Shown piece by piece: positions 14,101 to 29,100 of a stretch of DNA of 64,000 nt. Origin of the DNA: Psoroptes ovis. Taxonomy: Eukaryota > Arthropoda > Arachnida > Sarcoptiformes > Psoroptidae. The position numbers and the translations under genes are program-made. The notes under the pieces are model-generated. The model was not told the DNA's origin. It ran no database searches and was given only the letters and a program-made list of their open reading frames with translations. Each line of letters starts with the position of its first letter. The first letter of the stretch is position 1. The stretch is from positions 248,001-312,000 of the forward strand of contig PQWQ01000027.1 in NCBI GenBank assembly GCA_002943765.1, read 5' to 3'.

Positions 14101-17100
14101 TAAATAACAATTTTAAACAATTGAAAATTCTTAAATATTTCTTAAATTTCAAACATTTTCTTTTCTTTTCTATTAGGTTGTCCCATAAGTTCTTGCTGTT
14201 TTTTGAATGAAAAAAAAAATTTAAAAAAACAGCAAAAACTTATGGGACAACCCAATATTTTTGACAAGTATTTTCAACATGTGAACACAACAAGTTAGCA
14301 TGAATGAATGAATGTGAATATATCATATTTCACATTGGCCAAAAAACATATGGCGGCTCTGTGTCCAAAGACACCTGTTGAGTCTTAGTAATTTTTCACT
14401 TTTACTCTGACTTTGCTTAATAACAAACGATTAAATAGATCAAATTCATTCAAATATAAACATGTTTTTCCGAATAATAATAATGTATTAGGTTGTTGTC
14501 CGAAAAGTTTTCGCCAATTTTCATGAACAACTTTCAATGTGATTAACCGGGATAAACTTTTCGGACAACCTAAATATATTTCATTTTTAAACATTCATGT
14601 TTAATGTTTATTTAATATTCATTTCAATTTCATTTTAATTTTCCATAGATTTCAATTGTTATTTGTTTGTCTATTAAATAGACATTTGTTTGTTGTGATG
14701 AATTTGAAATTTGAATAAACGAAAATAAATAATCATTCAAATAACATTTAAACATAACAATCAAATAACGATGATTTTGACATAGAAAGACACATTTGTT
14801 CCGAAAAAAAAAGGCCAAAAGGTTATAGTTTTCCTAAGATTGTTTAGGTTGTATTGACTCGTGACAAATTGAATTTTCATTGAAAAAATATTTTCTCGGC
14901 TGATCAATATTCAAAATGACTGAGCATATCTAGGGTTTGACCGAAAGGTTATACCCCTTTCACTCCACCCTCGCTTATTAGTTTGAATGGCCAAAAAATT
15001 GATGCACAGAAAGTTTTATTAATAATTTTTGAATACATTAAACTTAGATTGTGAATGCAAAATGTGTTAAAATGATCTCGAATATGTGTATTTATTCATT
15101 TATTCTAATTCTATTCTAATTTCGAGCATACATTGATTTGAATGAATGCATATTTTTAGTAAATTGATTGCATAATTTCTTGGCTGTTTTTGGCCATAGA
15201 AAAAAAAATTAATTAAATATTTAAGTTGTCCGAAAAGTTTTTGCCGATTTTACAATGATTTTCTACGATATAATCGGCAAAAACTTTGCGGACAACCTAA
15301 ATATTTACCTTTGCTTCTATTATGATTATCATCTTGGCCGAATAATGGTCACCCACACTATTATCATCGTTATTGTTCATATAGCATCAAAATCAAACCA
15401 TAAGCATCGCCATTATGTCCATATAAATGATTTGAATTTTGAATTATGAATTATGGTTGGTTGATTTAAGGTGTAATTTCTGGTTTTCTACGCTCGCCAT
15501 GTTTCAATTGCTTTTACAATTATACAAAATTCAATAATCATAATCAATTCAAGCCCCTCTAAAGAGGTGAAAGTTGAAATCCAATTTGAATTGAAACTTA
15601 TTCTTAAATATAATTCAGTTATGATCGTCGTTGGTTATTATTATGTTTTCATCACCGATGCTCTTGTTAAATTATCTTTACAAAATTTCAAGTTTTAATT
15701 CAGAGTTTTAAAATTAATTTTCATAGTTTTGAATATAATTTTAAACTTTATAATTACGAAATTCAATTTAAAAACTACGAATTAAAACTGCAAACCCTGT
15801 ATAATCTTTAGTATCTTTAGCCATAAAATACCCGGAATGATTCATGTACCGAAATCGATTTATAATTGATACTTTCCATTCGGTTATTATTAGTGTGTCA
15901 TTATGGTAAATCATCATTTAATTTTAATGAAATTTGAATGGGAAATTTTTCTTCCATTCAAATCTTTCCGAATATGACCAGATATTTCCTATAGGAAAAT
16001 ATCGATTGTTCACCATTATTGTATCGATCAATGGACTCAATCAATTCATTTGATTATATTGATTCATTCATCCATTATTATTATCTGTGAATTGTCTGAA
16101 TCGTATGACAATGATTCAATTGATTGAATAAGAATGAATGAATGAATGAATGACAGAAGATGCTTAGCTTCTGTTTTTTGGTATTTTTGAACATTATTGG
16201 ATTGGGTTATGAAATGTTGTTCATTTTCAATGATAGTGTCCATATTGATCATATTTGAATCGATTGAATCAAAATTTCCCGGGCTATTGTCAAAAATGAT
16301 ATCGATTGTGTCTTAAGGAACAATTGTTTTTGCCATTTCGTTCATTTCATTTAAGAAAAAACAATTTCTTAATCATTATCTTTAATTGTTTTTTTTTTGT
16401 CCGAAATGAAAAACAAATGATGAAAACAAATGAAAAAAACAAAGCAAAATGAATTTTAAAGTGCTTTAAATTCCATTTTAAATCCATTCCTTGAAGTCTC
16501 AGGCCGAACAATATGGAAAAATTAAAACAACATTTTCGAAACGATTAAAAAATCATTAAGCCTTTTGATGATTAATCGAGAAATATATTTGTCTTAAATT
16601 CTTTGAGTATATATTTCACTGACATTTCAAAAAAAAATGTTTAATTGAAAATATTAGATTGTCCGGAAAGTTTTGGCCGATTTTCATGAGCAACTCTCGA
16701 TTGATTAAGCCGAATGAACTTTTCGGACAACAACCTAATATATACCATTGCGCCCGCAAACACAGTTCATCATTGATTATATGACACATGTTTAATTGTT
16801 GTCTTGTTCAATTGTTACTGTGTTTTGTTGGTCAAAATGATCATAAAGTCATTGTTCTTCTTCTTTTTCATCTTCTTCAATAATAATTATCTGATCGTGA
16901 TTTTGGTGTCTTAGAATTAACATTCAAATTAATAATTATTATTACCACTCAATTCATTGATAATTTCAATCCATTTGAAAAAGGAAAATGAAGATGTTTT
17001 CTTGAAGAAGATAATTTGTTTCTTATTTTCCATTGAAGATGTGTTTAAGATTTTCAGATTTACAGATATTATTTTCCGATAATTTGGATAATTAAATCAA

Positions 17101-20100
17101 TCACAAAGGTCTTAAGGTCTTAACCTTTAAGATTTCTCGATTATTATTGTTTCAAAAAAAAACAAAGGTGTGTTTTTGCTTATGTTTATTAGTTTTCTTT
17201 TGTTTGTGTGGTCAAATCAATCATATTCAGCCATTGAATTGATTGATTGATTGATTGATAGATATGATTTTTTGTTTTTGAAAAAAAATGAAATTCCCAA
17301 TGAATCCATGAGCTATATTTTTTTGATTGCCATGATAAATTTCAATTTGATCACCTTTGAAGCCAAAATTACAATTTTTTCTTTTAAAAATTATATTAGA
17401 TTGTCCCGAAAGTTTTGGCCTATTTTCATGGCCTCTATCGAAAAAAATTGGCAAAAATTTATCGGACAACGTAATATTTTATCAATATTTTATTTTTGAT
17501 CATCTTCGTAGGTGTTTTGTTTTGATTTTTGAGTTTTTTTTTTCTGACTTTAGGTCAAAGATATTTCGAAAGCAAATCATTTCGATTTCGATTGATTCAC
17601 ATTATTTGATTTGTTTTTTTTTTTTTTTTTTTGAAATTGTTTGAATTATTCGTCCATCCATCCATCCCTTGATTCAATCAATGAATTTCCTTTCTACCTG
17701 CTGAGATTTGTAAATATTAAAAAACAACAAAATAACTTAAAGATAATTCAAAGATAATTTGAATCAAATCAAATACTTTCGATTGTTTGTACATTTGTTA
17801 CAATATTTACAAATGTTTTAAAGAAAAATGAATTAATAAAAATCATTTGTCGTTTATGTTAAGCTTATTATTCGATTTTCGAATCTTTGATATTTGTATT
17901 TTTCAAAATTCGATCAAATTTCGACATTCATCACATATCGATATGATCACTAATGATGATTATTTGATTTATTTGAAAAAATTGATTGATTTGTCATAAT
18001 TTAATTTCAATTTATTATAATAATAATAGATTTTGTATTGTTTTTTTTGTTGTTGCAAAATTGACCGTGGTCAAATAGATACAAATAATGCTACAAAAAA
18101 TATATCCGGCATTATTCATGCTGCTCATTATTAGCTATTGATCATTTGATTTTTGAATTCCGGTTGTCCGGAAAGTTTTTGTCGATTTTCCAATTAGTTT
18201 TCCACAGATATAACCGGTGATAACTTTCCGGACAACCTTAATATTTGAATATTGATGTTTTTGATGTTCGAATCTTAATGTTGTCCTCTCTTATCATTAT
18301 GATTATCTATCATTACGATAATTCAAATAAAATAATCAATCAATTCGATCAGTTTGACATTCGAATTTGAATTGAGCCATCTTTAATGATGATTTTTTTT
18401 CATCTTACATGAGTTTTGAAGTAAAAATAATTACAAATTCAAATCATTCAAACAACCTTAGATAATCTGTACTTTCTTTATGTCAATATTTACAATTGAC
18501 CTTTTATGATTGATTGGAATTTTTAAAATTTCAAATTTCGTACCAAAGTTGAATTAAAATTTCCTTCATAGTTAACACTTTCATTTGTCTTACGAAAGAA
18601 ATCTTAAGAAGTCTTTCTTAAGACTCCAAATACCAATCAACAATGATAATCAATAGATCGATCGATCATCTTCAGTAATTATTTCTGTATTACCACACAA
18701 AAAACTAATTAATTTGAAATTTGTCAAACTTTTAAAATTACATTATTCGACACCTTTTCCATTGATTTTTGATTCATTTTGATTGAATCGAAAATTTCAA
18801 ATTTTAAATTTTCATAATTGGTTTTTTTTTCAATAATATTGAAAATACCAATGTATACTGAAATAGTGGATTGAATTTTTTTTTTTTTTTTTTTTGAATT
18901 TTCAATTACATTTAAATAATAATTTATTGAAGAGAAAGCAAGCATAATTTTAGTGAGAAAATTTGATAGAAATAGAAAGTAAGAATAAATCAATTGTATT
19001 ATTATCTCTTGGATATATTAGGTTGTCCCATAAGTTTTTGCCGTTTTTAATTGTTTTTTCATCTGAAAAATTGGCAAGAACTTATGGGACAACCTAATAT
19101 ATATATACTATGATATATTGGGCCATCATTTAGTGTGTATACGCACACACACAGATAGAGTGAATGATAATAAAATTTATTAAATAAAATAACAATAAAT
19201 CTTTACTTGATGATGGTAACCCATATTTCAACATTGCACACATGTATATTAATATCTGCATATTTTCCATATTCAAATATCTAATTTTAGCATCATCATC
19301 ATCATTATTATTATTTGATTATTTGATTGTCATCATCTCAATCAAAATGTATGCACCACATTGAACATCATTGAATGCAGCAGGCCTTATAAAAATCATA
19401 TTAAGGAAAATAATAATAATAATAACGTTGAAAATACCTGACATGTACATTGTCAGTGTGTGTGTGTATACATGTCATAAACATTGTTTTTTTTCTTCTT
19501 CTTCTTCTTCAAAAATTTGTGTGTTTACCATATCTATAGCCCTTTCTTGTTGTTGTTGTTCTTCATTATTATTATTCGTGATTCATTATTTTTTCATTAT
19601 TTTTTGTTATAAATCGATTGACAATTGTTCTATTGTTATTTATTATGGCTGGTTATCTTTTATTATTTGTTATTATTATCGTATAAAATCAATCAATCAA
19701 ATCAAGCATTGATCAAATTTGATCAATTTTTTTTACATATTTTTTGGTTTGTATGTATGCAATGCAATGCATCTTCTTCATTTTTCTTGATCTTATTTTT
19801 TTGATTTTCTGAATCAAAAATCACAATAAATAAGTCGATCAATCATTCGAATGAACAGTGAATGAATGGTTTCATTCATTTGTTTTATTATTTTGATTTT
19901 TACTGGTCATTTATTGGATGTTTTACTTTGAAAATTCACTTTCTTGTTGACTGGATTTTTGAGAAATCTTTAATTACTGAGGTTCCAGAGAACTAATTTG
20001 AAATAATTCGATTCATATTTCGTTTGCCGGCTGTCACATTGTGTGTGTGTGTGTTTGTTCAGTCTTTAACTTAAGACTATAACTCATTAGGTTAGGCTTA

Positions 20101-23100
20101 ATTTTATGAATTTAAAAAAAAGGGATAATTTTACATTCATTACCTTTGAAAGATGTTCACATTAAAACACACTCATACAATGAGAAATCTAATTATTCAA
20201 GTTTAAAATTATCTGCCAAAAATTAGTGTGTAAATGACTGAAATCCTATGAATATTACCATTACCATTGTATGGTATGGTCATTCAGAGAAATGACCAAC
20301 AAATGTCAACCGAATAAATATCTTTAATATTTGTTTTTTACCCAAATTCAAAGAATTCAAAGACAATTTTCTTAAGAAATGAATTCGAATGAATAAATAA
20401 ATGAAAGGGTTCATTTATTTATTAGGTTGTCCGATAAGTTCTAGCCGATTTTTTCATTATTACTCACAATATAATCGGCAAAAACTTTTCGGACAATCTA
20501 ATATTTATTTTTATTTCATATTCAGTCATTGTTCTTTGAGATTTTATTATTATTATTATTATTATTAAGGTATTAACCATTGCAACTAAATATTACACAC
20601 CACGACTATGATCGCTAATATTAAATATCATTGAATGCCACACCAAAAATAAAAAACGAAAATGTTTTGATTTCATTAAGACGACCATTTCATCGACACT
20701 ACCATTGCCATAAATAAGAGATGCTACCTGGATTTTTTCATTTAGATTGTCCGAAAAGTTTTTGCCGATTATATCGGCAAGGAATTGATAAGAAAATCGT
20801 CAAAAACTTATCGGACAACTTAATATTTAAACCCGAAATTTCTTCGTGAAAATGATTCACGATTTTGATGTGTATGGCTGGCTGGCTGGCTGGTTGAATG
20901 TATTTTGGTCTTTGAATACATATCAAACACACACATCGAAATGTCGTATTGTTTTCGACAATAAATTGTTCAATACAACAAAATAATAAAATAAAATAAA
21001 ATAATAATCACGCAATCGAAATAGTCGAAAAAATTGAAATTTATTTATATTTTCACCTCTTAAAAATCAAAATTTTCAAAGGTTTAAAAGGTATTTTTAA
21101 AAATATCGATAATGATGATGATGTTCAAAGGTTTAAATCATCATGAGCAACATTGCTATAAATCAATTTACATGTAAAATGAAATGATTTAAATTCAAAT
21201 TCAAATTCGAATAATTAACAATGCCTAAAGGCTATTGCCTTCAATAGAAATGGAAAATTTTCCATTGAAAATAACGCGTGTGTACACGCATTTAAATTAA
21301 CTTATTGACTCATTCATCGCGCTCAAATGCCTATTTTCAATGGCAATCAAAAATGATTAAATTTCGATTAAATACTTGCTAAGATTATAGATTGAGATGT
21401 CATAGAAATCATCAGTTTTCTACGGTGAAAATTGAGATCAACGTCATTGCAAGTTCATTGAATTATGCATAAAAGTTGGCTGCCCCTTACATTTCTTATG
21501 TTACTGCATTGAATTATATGAACATGTAAATTGATTCAAAATTCAATCATTGTGTTCATTTCACAAACAATAGATTGATTAATCTAATTTTTTTTTTTTT
21601 TTTTTTTTTTGAAATTAATTGTATCAAATTTATTCAATTTTTCATTTGATAATATCTATCTTTTGATAGTAATCTGTCTATGTTTTGTTAATAATCATGA
21701 ATAATTTACACACAAAACAAAAAATTGATTGAAGATTTACGTGTGATTATTTATTATTTAAATGTTCAAATCTATGTATATTTCTTAAGAAGATGAAGAA
21801 AAACAATTATTACGAATCATGTAATCATTGAATTCATCTACTCGTGATGATAATGATGATAACAATAGACTTGTTTTGATTAATTTTATTAAAAAAAAAA
21901 ATGAATGGAATGAAAGCATAGATTTAATGAAATGAAAATCTATTAGGTTTTCCGAAAAGTTTTTTGCCGATTATATCGTAGGTAATTATGAGAAAGTTGG
22001 CAAAAACTTATCGGACAACCTAATTGTTTCATTTCAACTTATTCACAGGTTTTTTTTTTTGTGATGATGATTTCCTCTAAATGATTTTACTTTATTTTTC
22101 AATTGACAAATCTTGAAAATCGAGTGAAAGTGTTTGATTTCAATTTCAAATTCAATTTCATTCGTATAATAATCAAATTCAAATTCAAATCCAACACATA
22201 AATCAACGACAAAATTTCATGATAATCAATGGGTGTCAAATGTTTGTGATGTTTCAATTTCATAAACAAATTCAATCATTTTGAATAAACATTACTTTGA
22301 ATACTTTGATCATTTTAAATGGTGAATGACAATGATGATGGTTGACGACTATTTTCACAATTCAATAATACACATTGAGTGAGATGATCATTAGCTTTGA
22401 ATTAATCGACAATTTGCTCATTGAAATATTTCTAATTCAATATTCATCATCATTTGAATGATGATGATGATGATGATGATGATCAAATATTAGATTGTCC
22501 GAAAAGTTTATGCCGATTTTAGCAGGCAGGGAATTATGAGAAAATTGGCCCAAAAAACTTATCGGACAATCTATGATATAATCAAATACATTGTTCCGGC
22601 TTTTTAAACCGGGTGAATTTCTTTGATTTATTTTCAATATGTGTGTGTGATTGATTGAATGTGAATATAAATATAAATATTAATATTAAATGAGAAGAAT
22701 TATATTCATTTGCCATAAAAAACCGATTGATTGATTGATTGATTTTTTTTCTCAGTTTTTCCAATATATTTCCAATCGATCGTTTCTATTTCGAATAGGA
22801 AGACATTCAATTGATTGAATTCGAATTGAATACAATTGAATTTTCTATGGATTTTCGTGTGTAAAATGAAGAAAAATAAAATTTCTTTGAATCACAGTTG
22901 GACATGGGAGATAATCATCATCATTTTGTTGATTATTTTTGGTCACAATTTGTTGTGTTCAATTTTGGTGGTAATCGATGCAAATGTATATTCGATGTAA
23001 TCGATTGTTTTTTTGTTTCGAATGTTCATACAAAGTTTTAAAAGTTTTTATTCAGAGTTTTAAAGTTTTAATTCGTAGTTTTGAATGGAAATTTCACATT

Positions 23101-26100
23101 ATAAAATTATGAAATTTAATTTTAAAATTATGAATTAAAACTTTAAATCCTTTGAAATGGTCATCAATAAAAGATTATCGGAAAAATTTGTCACCATTTC
23201 ACTCTATGTGTGTGCGTGTGTAATATATATTCAAATTTTCAATTTTTTCAAATTTTCAATTTTCACAAATGTCATTGTCTTTAACTGTCTTTAACAGGGC
23301 TATTATCTTTGATTTTTTTATTGATTTGATTGATTGATCATTTAATATTCGAATTTATTTAAATTTCTTAGCTCGATTTCCTTATTGCCCATCTTTTTAA
23401 TGAAAAATTTTCTTAATAAAATTTCTTTATTTTTTCTCCCATTAGAATCACTTTCCATTGAATGAGCTGGTCAATGTTATTGCACAAGCAGCAATCAATG
23501 GTGAAATACCATTTAATAAAGTTGATTTTAATAAACCATTTCGAATGCAACAACTACAAATACCGATATTATTGTTACGACCTGAAGATATTTATAAAGC
23601 ATCGAGTAGTAATAATATTAATTTTAAATTAATCACAGCACAACCGATTCGTATACCGATTTATGGTAAGTTTATAGTTTTTAATATTCAAAATGATTGA
23701 AATAATTAAAATTTTATTATTATTATTATTATTACTATAATCTCTAATTCCATTGTTTATTGTCATTGATGAATTTCGATTGTAGAAGAACCAGCCAATA
23801 ATAATAATAATAACATGAATAATAACAACAATATTAATCATAATGACATCAATCACAATAACCTCAACAATAACAACAACCTTAATAATAACCTCATTAA
23901 TAACAGCAATAATAATGAAAATAATCGATATTTAATGAGTAGTAATGTTAATAAAAATATGATTTTCAATCAACGAAGACCAGCGAGTATTCATAATCGT
24001 CATCGATCACGTGATTTTAACAATAATCATCATATGAATCATCACCAACATCACCATCAACAACAACAACAACCCCATCATCAGCAGCAACAGCAGCAAT
24101 CATTTAATCCAAATCAAATCATGAATGGCCGGCCACCTTATAATCGTCCACAGCCCCAGCAACAACAGCAACCACAGCCACAACCAGCGCCATTTATGCC
24201 TTATGCAAAGCCTGCGATGCATCAGCCAAGAGTACCAGCGCCACCACCACCACCGCAGCAGCAGCAGCCATTTAGATATCAAAGCAACAATCACAATAAC
24301 CTTAATAATTTACCACCAACTACACCATTATTGTTGCCAAATTTAGTGGATCCAAATCATTCAATCAATTTTGGTATTAATCATAATAATGGTATTAATG
24401 ATAATTCGATTAAAAATCATGATTTTGGATCTGATAATTTCAATAATAATCCCAAAATCAATGAATTCAATGATCCATATGTATTATTCAACCCTAATAA
24501 TGGTAAACAACATCCGAATTTGGATTTTCGTAAACCAATGAATGTGAATAATCAGCCACATCCTCAACCTCAGCCGCATTCCCAGCCTCATCCTCAGCCT
24601 CAACCGCAACCCATAAACCATGGCCCATTCAACAACAGAATACCGAAAAATTTCAATGATGAAAACATCATTAATAATAATCTAAATAATAATATTCAAG
24701 ATAATGTCAATTTTAAATATGATAATGGCATAAATCATAATAATCAGAATAATAATAATAATAATTTCAACGATTATAATAATTTCAATAATAATAATAA
24801 TAATCAGGTAATAACCACAACAAGAGAATTGCCAGGACGATTAATATTTTTGAGACCCAGTGATCATAATGCTAATAACAATAGACCTAGTGCTAGTACC
24901 AATAACAGTAGTATAAACCTTAAAAATTCGAATTCAATCCGGGCTGATTTCGGTCCTGTCAATAATCGAAATCATCCAAATAATTTCAATTGGAATTATC
25001 GAAATGATAGAGACTATAGTTTTCGTGAGAAAATTTTCGCGAAACACCAGTGATATCAAGAGAAAACCCTTGTAGTTAGTTTATAGTTTGATCCCTTTGT
25101 AGATTATACCCCTTACTACCTTTGATTGTAATAGTCTTCAAAGCTTTACACACATTATAACCCTTGTACACATTTAAAAAACATATCAACTTGTCCAAAT
25201 ATACACTTCTTGGTCCAAAATGTGATTATTATCAGAGAGAAAATGTGATTTATTCTAATCAAATCATCTTCGAATATGCATATAATTGAATGTGTGCATA
25301 GGTATGTTATAATCTTTGTTTTGAATGTATCTAAATCTCAATTATTTTTATTTTTTCTCCATCCTCCAAACACACGGTTCTCTCGCACTACTTGTCACGT
25401 ATCCAATCACTGAATCTATGATCATCATCTCTCAATAATTGCACTCATCCATTCATAATGTTTGATTATCAATAATCAATCAAATAACACACCGAAATCT
25501 AATAGAATGACCAGTTAATAATCAAAAACCAATTGAAATGACCATCTTTAAGCCAAAAACCAAGACCAAAATCAAATCATATCCACCAAATTATTTGATT
25601 TTTTCATCCCCCGAAAATTTTCTTAATTTTGATTAGTTTGATTTGTGTTTATTTATTTATCCCAATTATACGCCAGACTAATCAATGAATGCAATTATAT
25701 ATTTGAGAAATTTGAAGACTTAAAGACTTTCAAAGAGATGAAATTAGACAGATGATTGGAAACACAGTGTGTGAAACAATGAAACCGTGCAAATATCCGT
25801 GTTTATTTATGATTAAAGGATTAAGAGGATGGAAGATGGGATTAAAGATTGAGATTTACATTCATTTACTTTCATTCAAAACAAATGAATTTTATAAATA
25901 AATCAAATGTCTAACCTTGAATTTAAGAGGTCTTAGACTTTGTTTATTTGCTTGTCCGATCATTGTATTATTTCTGGTATTAAAAATAATACAAAACCTG
26001 ATGATAATTGACCAGTAATAATAATACAAATGAATCAGGAAACAACATATTTGAATGATGATGATTTGTATGAAAGACCCAAAGATTTGTATTTCTTCGA

Positions 26101-29100
26101 ATAATATGAACAATAACAACAATAATAATCATTATTTAATGATGATGATGATGATTGTCAATTGTCTAAGACAAGATATATTTGTTTTGATTTGATTTGA
26201 TTTGATGAAACTTAACAACCAAACAAAACAAATCGACTCAAATTCATTCAATCCATTCATTCATTTGTTGTAAATCTAAAAATGTATACATTAGGTTGTT
26301 CGAAAAATTTTTGCCGATTTTTCAATGAATTTTTTCAATGATATAACCTGTAGAAAACTTTGCGGACAACCTTGTAATACATTTGTTTGTTTGAAATATG
26401 AATGAACAAATATTTATTTGTTGCTTGTTGATTTGTTTAATCATCATCATCATCATCATCACTGTTTGTACATTATTATTGTTGTTGTTGTGTTGTCTGT
26501 ATTACCCGTTAATACATAGCCAGAAACACACAAATACCTTTTAAATCATCAGAATCAGGCATGTCGAATCTCGATAGAAAATATTTAAAATAAAAGTCGG
26601 AAGAAATTTTTGAAATTTTTGAAAAATGAACAATTTGTAAAATATCTTTTATTTATTTATTCGAAAATATATTGAAACACTAAAAATAGTTGAAAATTTG
26701 GACACAGTTGAAATGTTTGATAAAAAAATTTTTTGACCCTAAAACTGTCAATGACTGGTTTTGTCTGTTTGAATTTTTTGCTCACATACTGCTCATGCCG
26801 GCTGACACACGGGCATTTTTGCTTGTTTACATTCAACAAGTGACAGCTCACGGAGCAATTTTTGAAAAAACCTTTCGACCGTTGAAAAATCAAAAATTAA
26901 ATTTTTTCAATTTTTCAAAAATGAAAATTATTATTTACCCGCAAAATAAACATTGGTAAAATGACAAGTAAACCAATTTTGAATGAAAACATATCGGCAA
27001 AGTACTTATTATATTTTGCTTAGTTTAGTTTGAAATAAACTATTTCAACTTGTCCATCTGCTTAATCAAATGATAATGATGATGAACCTTTCTTATGTTG
27101 ATTTATGATATATTCACATTCTTCCTTTTCGATTTAATTTATTTGATTTTTCGATTTTTTGACCATTATTCACTTTGAAATATGACCAATAAACAATTTG
27201 TCATATTTGTTTAGCAAAAACATATTGATGTACACACTCACACACTGGTGTGAACATTAAACTTTACAGGATTTAAAGTTTTAATTCGTAGTTTTAAAGT
27301 TGATTTTCGTAGTTTTCGAATAAAATTTCAAATGTTAAAATTACGAAATTTAATTTTAAAACTACGAATTAAAACTTTAAACTCTGTATTTACATTTTCG
27401 TTATGTGCATTTGAAAATTTTTAAAACAAATTAACAAACAAACAAACAAATCATCGTCAATTTCATGAATATTTGATTATTATGCTTGACTGATCAAGCC
27501 GATTCGTTTTTCGTTGAACAAATCGTTGAAAATCAATGATGTTTTACTTGGTCAAATTGGCCAAGTTTTCTCCATATTTCATCGTCTAATTTCAATCATT
27601 TTTTCATGTAAATACAAATTATTTACATTATTTATTTATATCATCATCTTTGAAATATGCGAAACGTTTTGAATGATGATGATGATAAGGAAATTGAAAT
27701 TGAACAAATGAATTGAAATTGAAAGCGAAAACTTTCCAAACATTCATCCAATATTTAAATCTAATTCAAATATTTTATATTTGAAATGATTTATTTTTGA
27801 AAAGTTTTTCATATATATATTGGACTGTCCAGAAAGTTCTAGCCGATTTTCATGAACCAATCTATTGTGATTAAGCCGAATGAACTTTCCTGGACAGACT
27901 AATTATTTGTAAATATCGGATAAAATGTGTGTGTGTGTGTGTGAGTGAATACAAATGAATGAACAAAATTTATAATTTGCAAAATTCAATTGTATACAAT
28001 CAACAACAACAACAACGACAACAACAGATTTAAGGGATCGGTTAAATTTGTATGCGACTTCATTGAGTATAAAATTGAAAAATTTACATAAAATTACAGG
28101 TGATTTGTGAATTTGATTAGACTTATGATTTAATTTTGAAAAATTGATTAATCGATTTTTATGAAAAAATTATTGATTTGAATAATTTGAATTAATTTGA
28201 ATTATTTATATGAATATTTTGTATGTAATTCTCATCCCTAATTTCAATTTTTTTTCTTTCTTTATTTATTCCATTGAATGTTTAGACTCCTACATTACTA
28301 CCACCACCACCACCACCACCTCCAAAATTGGATGCAATCAAAATATTACCGGCACCTAATCTAGTTAAATTATCGAATAATGAAGAGCGATGGCCAATGA
28401 TGTTTGATAATTCAATGGAAAACAATCATAGTAATTACAACAACAATAACCATCAATCAATGATTGCTGACCATATGAATAATCAACCAATCAATGATCA
28501 ACAAAACACATTGACCAATCAATCACCACCGGTGATTTCGGGTAAAAAACGTACAAGACCAGTGATTCGTATTAAAGCTGAGCGGCCACCAATACGTATA
28601 AATTCAGTTGGACAAATTAAGTTGAAAGCCGAAAGACAAACACGTTTGAAACCGAAAATACGTTATGTGGATCGGACTAAAGATTTACCACCGATCAATG
28701 ACCAAGATTCAAATGAAGATAGTGTCAGCAGTAATGAAAGTGATCGACAAAATAATGATGATGATGTGGGTTATGAAAAGCAGCCGGAACAAAGTTTCCT
28801 AAATCCACGCATACATCATCAACATCGTCATATAAGTCGTGGACATAAAAAAGTATTACATGTTCATTCGAATAAACCAACACGATCCAAAGTGATACCA
28901 GAAAAATATTTGAAAACATTGCCACCGATCAGAAATGGTGATCATTCGCGGCCAATCTCACCAATGACTGATGCTCATAATGATTATTATTATAATCGAC
29001 ATAATGATAATGATGGTGATCATAAACTAATGGCAATGAAAAATCATGGACATCATCGTGGATCAAAACTCAATGTTTATGATGATATAAATAATAAAAA

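Larger units (their letters stand above)
12294..23445 (+). other. 11.15-kb intron of the large Asn-rich gene, packed with short palindromic elements
   Basis: The intron runs from ATT|GTAAGT at 12294 to the acceptor ATTAG|AATCAC at 23446; both sides are phase 0. Most introns of the other genes here are 50-180 bp. It holds 15 copies of the ~85-bp palindromic element, three copies of the second inverted-repeat family, a long poly-T at 21590-21610, a GGCT tetramer run and trinucleotide runs. I see no internal exon or nested gene that I can defend. Confidence 0.7.
24808..28285 (+). other. Alternative intron or alternative terminal-exon region
   Basis: If spliced (CAG|GTAATA to TTTAG|ACTCCT, both phase 0), this 3.5-kb stretch is an intron. 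If not, the first 246 bases code for about 81 residues (starting VITTTRELPGRLIFLRP) and a stop, followed by a 3' UTR. The coding-like composition of that extension and the echo of LLLRPED in LIFLRPSDH suggest it is really used. The rest holds two palindromic elements, one second-family inverted repeat and simple repeats. Confidence 0.55.

Noticed and set aside
14840..14960. Possible tRNA-like fold
   Set aside because: I could not pair a cloverleaf or find A and B boxes with proper spacing. No tRNA or rRNA gene is visible anywhere in the window.
15255..15449. Open frame starting inside palindromic element copy 21
   Set aside because: The start lies in the element's own hairpin and the rest is His/Ile/Val low complexity.
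26657..26959. Overlapping open frames on both strands in a slightly GC-richer patch
   Set aside because: Neither translation shows conserved features; the two strands are open at once. It might be a decayed insertion, but I cannot support it.
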